Assembly: GCA_030040995.1 (NCBI GenBank)
Contig: JASHOS010000125.1
Location: forward strand, 1-47,311
Length of the DNA stretch: 47,311 bases
Direction of reading: 5' to 3'
From: Terriglobia bacterium
GTDB lineage: Bacteria > Acidobacteriota > Terriglobia > UBA7540
A program made the translations under genes and the position numbers. The notes below the pieces were generated by a model. That model was not told the origin of the DNA and ran no database searches. It worked only from the letters and a program-made list of their open reading frames with translations. This document shows positions 42,286-47,311 of this stretch, in pieces. Within the stretch, counting starts at the first letter, position 1. The number at the start of each line of letters is the position of its first letter.

Positions 42286-42764
42286 TCAGTCTCAAGTCTT
42301 TCATCGCCGCGATTCAGGAAGCGATCATTCAGGCTGGTGATTCGCTGATGGACAAGAACATCGGCCTTCTGGATCGCTACTTTACCGAGAAAACGGAAAA
42401 AGCGACGGATGGGAAGGAACAGAAAGCGCTTGTACCGAAAACGGTGACGCTGGAATACCCTGCGCTAGACCAGAGCCTTGAAACTGTAATCCGCAAAGTC
42501 GAAGTTCCACTTATCACGTTGGTTCCGCTGACAACAGCGCGGATAGAAAAAGCCACACTGACGGCAGATTTCGAGATGGAACTAACCGATGGGCAAGTGC
42601 AACTCGATTTCTCGAGTAAACCGAGCCGCGGATTGTTCGGAAAGTCAAAAAGCACAATTGGACGTTTGGAGATAACAATTACTCCGCAGGACACGCCTGA
42701 AGGACTGAACACAGTTATCGAAGCTTACGAAAGGGCTTTGAAAGCACAAATACCTTTCTCGTAG
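42282..42764 (+). CDS. DUF2589-type protein, third paralogue
   Basis: 160 residues, starting inside the stop of the previous gene (ATGA). The order of elements is the same: helix KSFIAAIQEAIIQAGDSLMD with LLDRYF, strand TVTLEYPAL, core VEVPLITLVPLTTARIEKAT then LTADFEMELTDGQVQLDFSS, a short basic loop RGLFGKSKST, and the last strand/helix RLEITITPQDTPEGLNTVIE. It is the shortest of the three full-length paralogues and lacks the charged insertion of the first. No export signal. The gene closes the run; a 355-bp gap follows. Confidence 0.75.
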   Translation: MISLKSFIAAIQEAIIQAGDSLMDKNIGLLDRYFTEKTEKATDGKEQKALVPKTVTLEYPALDQSLETVIRKVEVPLITLVPLTTARIEKATLTADFEMELTDGQVQLDFSSKPSRGLFGKSKSTIGRLEITITPQDTPEGLNTVIEAYERALKAQIPFS

Positions 42765-43119
42765 CACAGAATTTCCTTCACATTTCTCTTCACCATCAAA
42801 CCTCCGAGTAGCCCGTCATCCAGCCGGAACGCCTAATTGTCCGCGGACTCCTGATAAACATACCGCAATTACGAGGGACCTGTCGCTTTCATCTCGGCTC
42901 CCTCACTCGAGAAATATATTTCTAGGTTTCAAACCTGTAGTTAAGTAACAGCCAGCTTGTGTCAAAAGAGGTTGAGCCTATGAGCAACCGCCGACAAAAC
43001 CGCCGGGTGGCAGTCGCTGCTTTCGCGCCCCCAGAACCCGGTTATGAAACGCACCATTTTTGTCGGGAAGCGTCGGCAACATTTGAGAGCGAAAGAGCTT
43101 CCCAGTGAGGGAGGGATCC
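42765..43119. other. Gap after the DUF2589 cluster
   Basis: No strong gene. A 42-codon frame (42980-43108) starting MSNRRQNRRVAVAAFAPPEP has only a weak AGAGG upstream and no recognisable fold. The stretch around 42900-42960 is AT-rich and may hold a promoter for the next gene. Confidence 0.35.
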
Positions 43120-43437
43120 ATGGCCACGCGAGTAGGTCTGCGACGTATAACTCTGCCCGCATTCCTAGGTTTTGCTTTCGCTGGACTTGGGGCCTGGGGG
43201 ACAGGACGAGCGCAAGTAAATCGGCCGCTGAGCACCACTTGGTCTCCTGGTGCTGTGCCCGGCGGTCACGGCATAGTCGTTCCGGCCTATCCAACTGTCA
43301 GTGGCAAACCGTTCACGGCGAAGAACGATTCACGCGCCTTGGAGATGGTGGATGGCGTGAAGGTGAAACCAGTAGCCCGTCTTGACAGGGGAGCTCGTTC
43401 ACGGATAGGGGCAGGGGCGAACAGGGATTCCGCGTAG
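43120..43437 (+). CDS. Small secreted protein, probably truncated by a repeat
   Basis: The ATG at 43120 follows GGGAGGG closely. The 105 residues begin with a basic signal peptide (LRRITLPAFLGFAFAGLGAW, cleavage near GRA-QV). A Pro/Gly-rich part follows, then VSGKPFTAKNDSRALEMVDG and a basic, low-complexity end (ARLDRGARSRIGAGANRDSA). The G-x-PF-A...DG pattern recalls a family of secreted acidobacterial proteins that normally continue with an ARxDRDSQGRxR-like stretch. Here the end deviates and the stop TAG belongs to a TTCCGCGTAGCG repeat motif. I suspect decay or truncation. Function is unknown. Confidence 0.45.
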   Translation: MATRVGLRRITLPAFLGFAFAGLGAWGTGRAQVNRPLSTTWSPGAVPGGHGIVVPAYPTVSGKPFTAKNDSRALEMVDGVKVKPVARLDRGARSRIGAGANRDSA

Positions 43438-43861
43438 CGGACGGGCCTGCGACAACTTCGATTTCCTTGGAGTGCGGTAGCGCCAGCTACCGCCTTCGTC
43501 TCCTGCCGACTTGTGGCACGTGCTGCAATTTTTCTGTCTGGCACGCCGAGGGCACTCCAACCGCATCCGATTCAAGAGATGAGAGCAATTCGCGAAACAT
43601 TCGACTGGGCCGGCGCGACTGCCAATAAATTCGCTGCTCATGGCCAGCGTGTCTCCCCGACGGTGCGCTCGAACATCGAGGCCTCACATTGGCGGGTAGC
43701 CTATTATACGGCCAAGTGAACCCAAGTGAATCGCTTGCCCTGGCTGCGCTACCATCTCGTTCATGCAAAAAACGCACGCTACGAGGCCGGCCGGTGAAAA
43801 CGAGCCGAGTTACAATTTCCCACAGCGATGACGTGCTGCCGCTGAGGCAGAGGTTAAGGAC
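43438..43861. other. Gap with palindromic repeat
   Basis: No supported gene. It contains the CTTGGAGTGCGG-type hairpin (43465-43494) and open frames without translation signals. The right end leads into the GTG start of the HEPN-like gene. Confidence 0.4.
43465..43494. repeat. CTTGGAGTGCGG-type hairpin repeat, copy 2
   Basis: CCTTGGAGT is followed by GCGGTAGC (43474-43481), a GCCA loop and GCTACCGC (43486-43493), a perfect eight-pair stem. It shares flanks with the copy at 32096-32124 but has a different stem, again pointing to conserved structure. Confidence 0.75.
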
Positions 43862-44743
43862 GTGGAATCCTCCTGGTTTCAAATCGACTTGGCTTTGCCA
43901 GCAACCATGACCGCTGAGCTTCAGCGAGACATTATCACTGCAATACGCCCGCGATGGCACGTGACGGGCGTCGAAATGCGGCGCCTGGAAGAGGGAGTCT
44001 TTCGGCTCAAGCTCTCCATTGCATCAGGGAGAACGCCGCAGCAGAGTCCATCCAATGAAGAGCTAAAGGAATTCCGCGACCTCGTTGTGAGCCTAGTTGC
44101 GTTCTGCGCGATGGTTCCTGTCCACTTAAAAAGCAAGGGCATCTTTGATTTTCCTACCGATGAGAAACAGCGCCGCCAGACTTCACTTGGTCAGATGAAT
44201 TACAAGGTGCCACCAGCCCCGTTGTCAAGCCTGGAGCCCCTAATACTGGGTCTGGCCCTTCCGCCGAAGTACGCATCCACCCTTCATTTTCTTTGGGAGG
44301 CGCTTAACTCCGAGCACCCTCTCTATCGGTTTATCAACCTCACTATTTCTGTCGAACTGCTTGTCCGGCATGACTCTCCCGTGCACGGGTCACGTCATCC
44401 GAGCTGCGGAGACCCGAAGTGCGGGTTCCAACTGAACATATGCCCGAAGTGCAGTCGAGCCTGGAAAATTCCTTCCCAACTGAGGGAGCGTGCCTTGTTT
44501 CTGATACCTGCGGATATCCTTGCGGATTTCATAGGGGCGAGGAACCAGGTTTTCCACGGTCTATCGGACGAACTGCACCACGAGTACGCCGCTAATCTCC
44601 GCAACCTGAATGCTTCACTGCTACTTGTGCTGAGGAATTACCTCGGTCGACAAATGGGATTGCCAGCAATTACTCGGGATCGGTTGGGCATTGCCCTGAA
44701 CTTGCCTGAAGTCGAAATGACAGTCTTTTACAAACTCCCGTAA
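43862..44743 (+). CDS. HEPN-like protein with an inserted zinc knuckle
   Basis: 293 residues from a GTG (GAGG eight bases upstream); an ATG at 43907 is an alternative. The N-terminal 140 residues form an alpha/beta region without known motifs. The C-terminal half is helical: HPLYRFINLTISVELLV, then a four-Cys cluster C-GDPK-C-GFQLNI-C-PK-C, and then FIGARNQVFHGLSDELHHEY. The RN-x3-H arrangement within a helix is the active-site pattern of HEPN RNases, and the preceding zinc knuckle resembles that of MauJ-like and similar proteins. It may be an RNase effector or a binding protein. It converges with the diadenylate-cyclase-like gene 150 bp away. Confidence 0.55.
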   Translation: MESSWFQIDLALPATMTAELQRDIITAIRPRWHVTGVEMRRLEEGVFRLKLSIASGRTPQQSPSNEELKEFRDLVVSLVAFCAMVPVHLKSKGIFDFPTDEKQRRQTSLGQMNYKVPPAPLSSLEPLILGLALPPKYASTLHFLWEALNSEHPLYRFINLTISVELLVRHDSPVHGSRHPSCGDPKCGFQLNICPKCSRAWKIPSQLRERALFLIPADILADFIGARNQVFHGLSDELHHEYAANLRNLNASLLLVLRNYLGRQMGLPAITRDRLGIALNLPEVEMTVFYKLP

Positions 44744-44894
44744 CCAAGGGGCTAGCACGCATTGTTCAGGTTACAGGTTGCAATGGAGGAATGAGGCGGG
44801 TCGCAGGTCGCTAAAATGGACATTGCCGTCGACAACCCCCAAGTCGTGTTTTGGCGCGAATGAGAGACCAAAATCGGCCGGCCCTACCACGTGA

Positions 44895-46289
44895 TCAACC
44901 CGCTCTTCGCACTTCCGTGCCGTTCTCGAAAATCGAAATGGGGCCATCGTGACTAACCTTGAGAGCCACGCCGTCGACGCTCGCAAAGGCGGCGGCGGAC
45001 CGGGCTCCTTGCTGGCTCCTCGCGAGCCCGTCAGACAGTTTCAGAATCACGCCAGCGTTCAACACCATGCCCAAGGGACTGACCATCACGGCGCCATCAA
45101 TTCTTGCGATCTGACAAAGGGCTTCAAGATCCACATCCGCGATATTGAAGAGATTTACACCTCCGAAGTTCTTCGCTATCCCTGGCGATCCGGCCGCCAG
45201 AGTATGATCGCCGTCCTGCGTTAGCACAAATAGAGCACCCTGGCGTCGTTCGGACAGCCGAACGGCGGCATTAGCGAGACGACTTGCAACTTCTGCAGGG
45301 AAATAGCGTGCGAGAATAGTCGACAGCGACGGGCCTGCCACCCGGTGCCATCCGCTGCGATTCCATTTCACAACGACATCTCGACAAAAGAGCAGAACCT
45401 CGCCATGCCGATTGACGACAATTGTCATGTCCCTTCCAACAAGGTGCTCATTTATCCGGCTGTAAGCCCTCGGAACTGCTTCCCAAGTGTCAGGTGTGTA
45501 CTCGTCCCTGGCTGGACCTAAGACGATCCATGAAGTTGCGTATCCTGAGGAATTCACGACGTAGAAACTTCTGATTCCATCTGTGAGCAGATGGCTCGCC
45601 TTATCTCCCTTCAGTCGGCTTCGGAGGTCGAACGAAGGTTCAAATTCCGAAATCAAGCATTGGCGATTTTCCAACAGCGGCCTGAGCCGGTACCAGTTCC
45701 AGGTCGCTACTAGTCCCAAACGCACCGGCGCGCCTTCATATCGAAACGCACTTGCCTCTCTTGCGGTTCCGAGAAGGTCGAGCGCGTTGTATTTTTGGTT
45801 GCCTGCGTAAAAGAGCGACAGCACCAAATTATCCCAAAGGAATTGCTCTTCGCGAATAAGTTGGGCTTTAATGTCCCACGATTTCCCGGCATTCCGTGCG
45901 ATCCGGGCACACATTCTCACGAAACAGCCAGCGACACGCCTGCAATACGCATCCTGCGACGCGAGACAAGAAAGGCAAAGGAAGGTTCGTCCGGTCTCCT
46001 CGTTGGGACCAGGCAACCTGATTAATAGGGATCCGTCGCGCTTACGTACGCTAGCTGCGCCGGGCACATTGTGGCTAGTGAAGGATTCAAGGCAAACCGG
46101 GTAGCCTAAGATATTTTCGAGGGCGGGTCGCAGGTATTCGTAGGTATCGTGCAGGCAGCTACCAAGGTTCCCAGCATGGCCAAATCTTAGCAATTCTTGC
46201 CCTCCCGCCGCCCTACAGCACCCGTCATCACACCGCACTTGGGGTCCGTTCGTCAAGTTCGATCCGCCGGTTTTGGCGGCCTGCCACAT
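44895..46289 (-). CDS. Diadenylate-cyclase-like (DisA_N/DAC fold) protein with altered catalytic motif
   Basis: Up to 464 residues; the ATG at 46289 has no ribosome-binding site and the first 35 residues are Cys-rich, so the true start may be further in. Residues 150-310 form an unknown sensor-like region. The C-terminal part follows the DAC domain: LANAAVRLSERRQGALFVLT matches the LA.A...L...R.GAL.V helix-strand, IDGAVMVSPLGMVLNAGVIL (Asp398-Gly-Ala) matches the DGA motif, and QQGARSAAAFASV occupies the place of GTRHRAA, so RHR is replaced by ARS (429-431). DVDLEAL and DGPISIFENGTEV complete the fold. Loss of RHR argues against c-di-AMP synthesis. It may bind a nucleotide instead, as proposed for the DAC-like sensor families (DACNV and relatives) in conflict systems. 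Confidence 0.6.
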   Translation of the reverse strand: MWQAAKTGGSNLTNGPQVRCDDGCCRAAGGQELLRFGHAGNLGSCLHDTYEYLRPALENILGYPVCLESFTSHNVPGAASVRKRDGSLLIRLPGPNEETGRTFLCLSCLASQDAYCRRVAGCFVRMCARIARNAGKSWDIKAQLIREEQFLWDNLVLSLFYAGNQKYNALDLLGTAREASAFRYEGAPVRLGLVATWNWYRLRPLLENRQCLISEFEPSFDLRSRLKGDKASHLLTDGIRSFYVVNSSGYATSWIVLGPARDEYTPDTWEAVPRAYSRINEHLVGRDMTIVVNRHGEVLLFCRDVVVKWNRSGWHRVAGPSLSTILARYFPAEVASRLANAAVRLSERRQGALFVLTQDGDHTLAAGSPGIAKNFGGVNLFNIADVDLEALCQIARIDGAVMVSPLGMVLNAGVILKLSDGLARSQQGARSAAAFASVDGVALKVSHDGPISIFENGTEVRRAG

Positions 46290-46462
46290 TGACGGTTAGT
46301 CGGCAAATCGCGCTCATCGGTAGCTCGAACAACCGCGGCCAGGGGCCAGAGGCGAGGTCAGGTCGTTTCCCGTCAACTTAACCCCTTCCGACGAACTTCT
46401 GAACGGCCCCGCATCCACGCGGCGTTGCGCGAATCGCGGAATGCTTGTTACGATTCGTCACT

Positions 46463-47173
46463 ATGGAACTACGGACCTCTCCATACCTGCGCTTGCTTTT
46501 AGTTGGATTTGCGTTGGCCGCCTGTTGTGAGCTTCTACTGCCTCTTGCACATGCCGGCGGCGCGAGCCGAACGTTAGCTCTTAGCGACGACTTTACGTCA
46601 GCCAACCTAAGCGATTGGTCAATGCCCTATCCGAGCGACTGGGAAGTACTTTCTGAGAATGGTTTGCATTACCTCCACATGAAGCGCTCCCGCCCTCCCG
46701 GAATTCCCCGCCGGCCCTTGCAATTCGCGCGGCTGAAGAATGTTCAGGTCCGTAGCTTCGATCTGGAGGCGAATGTGCGGCGGGAAGGCGGCTCCATGAT
46801 CGTCGTGTTCAACTATGTTGATCCGCTCCACTTCTACTACGTTCACCTGTCGGTGAATCCGGGGAGCCAGATCGCGGTTCACAACGGCATCTTCATTGTG
46901 AATGGCAGCCCTCGCCGGCGTATTGCAGGGATCGATGCTCCCGCCGCGCTTCCAGACCGGGCTTGGCACAAGGTGCGGATACTCCGCGATGCCCACACCG
47001 GCTCGATCAGTGTTTTTCTCGATCACCACATGAAACCGCTCTTTACCACAATCGATCGGACGTTCACGTGCGGCGGAATCGGTTTCGGCTCCTTTGACGA
47101 AACCGGCGATTTCACAAAAATCCGCCTGCATTCGAATGATTCAGCGTGCTCCACTACAGAAGGTCAGCTATAA
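46463..47173 (+). CDS. Secreted jelly-roll (LamG/DUF1080-like) protein
   Basis: The ATG at 46463 gives 236 residues with a signal peptide (YLRLLLVGFALAACCELLLP, cleavage near AHA-GG). The mature part starts LALSDDFTSANLSDWSMPYP and continues with SFDLEANVRREGGSMIVVFN, YYVHLSVNPGSQIAVHNG, WHKVRILRDAHTGSISVFLD and GGIGFGSFDETGDFTKIRLH. This strand order is that of concanavalin-like jelly-roll domains of the DUF1080/LamG group, which bind or cut polysaccharides. No clear catalytic acid pair is visible, so a binding role is as likely. It stands alone at the right end of the window; the last 138 bases after it show no gene. Confidence 0.7.
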   Translation: MELRTSPYLRLLLVGFALAACCELLLPLAHAGGASRTLALSDDFTSANLSDWSMPYPSDWEVLSENGLHYLHMKRSRPPGIPRRPLQFARLKNVQVRSFDLEANVRREGGSMIVVFNYVDPLHFYYVHLSVNPGSQIAVHNGIFIVNGSPRRRIAGIDAPAALPDRAWHKVRILRDAHTGSISVFLDHHMKPLFTTIDRTFTCGGIGFGSFDETGDFTKIRLHSNDSACSTTEGQL

Positions 47174-47311
47174 ACCAGCCCCAGGCCCCACCTTTGATAT
47201 CCGCGGTGCGGGACTCGCCCCCGGGAGGTCATCCGTCGCTAGCCGAAGGTGATGTAGAGAGTCGGCTTACCGTCCCCTTAATTTCCGCCCCGGAAATCAA
47301 TAGGGGTAGGG

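Noticed and set aside
42980-43108. 42-codon frame after the DUF2589 cluster
   Set aside because: Weak ribosome-binding site, no family pattern and composition similar to the non-coding surroundings; mentioned only in the gap description.
43487-43960. 157-codon minus-strand frame before the HEPN-like gene
   Set aside because: Arg/Ser/Cys-rich low-information translation without start signals, overlapping a palindromic repeat and the HEPN gene start.
47174-47311. Possible reverse-strand gene end (GDGKPTLYITFG before a stop) at the right edge
   Set aside because: The frame is interrupted by a stop a few codons upstream and is too short to assign.

Overview
The window looks like a chromosomal segment of an uncultured member of the Acidobacteriota, probably a soil or peat lineage near the Terriglobia. 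The evidence is indirect. It includes a very large Oar-like TonB-dependent receptor with an N-terminal carboxypeptidase-regulatory domain, many TPR proteins, a Ser/Thr kinase coupled to an ECF sigma factor, ASPIC/UnbV proteins, PEP-CTERM proteins, moderately high GC and many intergenic palindromes. No rRNA or ribosomal-protein gene is present to settle the taxonomy.

Layout. (1) 1-0.9 kb: remains of two insertion sequences (IS1595-like and IS1634-like). (2) 1.05-10.1 kb, all on the minus strand: TonB-dependent receptor, TPR protein, CocE/NonD-type serine hydrolase and TPR protein, probably a peptide or ester uptake and degradation locus. (3) 10.2-13.4 kb: a mobile region with an alcohol dehydrogenase fragment, an IS with a DDE transposase, and a tyrosine integrase next to tRNA-Gly(CCC). 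(4) 14.0-23.2 kb: a membrane protein and a complete Kdp potassium-uptake locus. On the minus strand are a Usp-like gene, an unannotated 31-aa membrane peptide, kdpF, kdpA, kdpB and an unusually long kdpC. On the plus strand, divergently, are a short KdpD-type kinase without the usual N-terminal sensor and kdpE. (5) 23.3-24.7 kb: a RelE/ParE-type toxin-antitoxin pair and a repeat-rich gap. (6) 24.7-31.0 kb: a tight three-gene operon encoding a Tat-exported alkaline-phosphatase-superfamily protein, an unknown protein and a 1263-aa Tat-exported FG-GAP/ASPIC/redoxin/TPR fusion. (7) 31.4-35.8 kb: a GlpF-like channel, and an ECF sigma factor translationally coupled to a Ser/Thr kinase. (8) 35.9-39.6 kb: three PEP-CTERM genes, a membrane protein, a cupin and a clear MITE. 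(9) 39.8-46.3 kb: accessory island with a fossil ISL3 transposase, a cluster of DUF2589-type proteins with a zinc ribbon, a HEPN-like protein and a diadenylate-cyclase-like protein with an altered catalytic motif. (10) 46.5-47.2 kb: a secreted jelly-roll-like protein.

The best candidates for undescribed biology are the DUF2589 cluster (three paralogues, a half-size relative and a zinc ribbon, the last three genes overlapping), the Tat-exported operon whose large protein carries a cysteine-less redoxin domain, and the rearranged Kdp locus. Independently, the window carries several families of palindromic repeats. One recurrent design is two hairpins bounded by GTAGCGC and GCGCTAC. Repeats of this kind sit inside the kdp operon and appear to supply stop codons to two genes.
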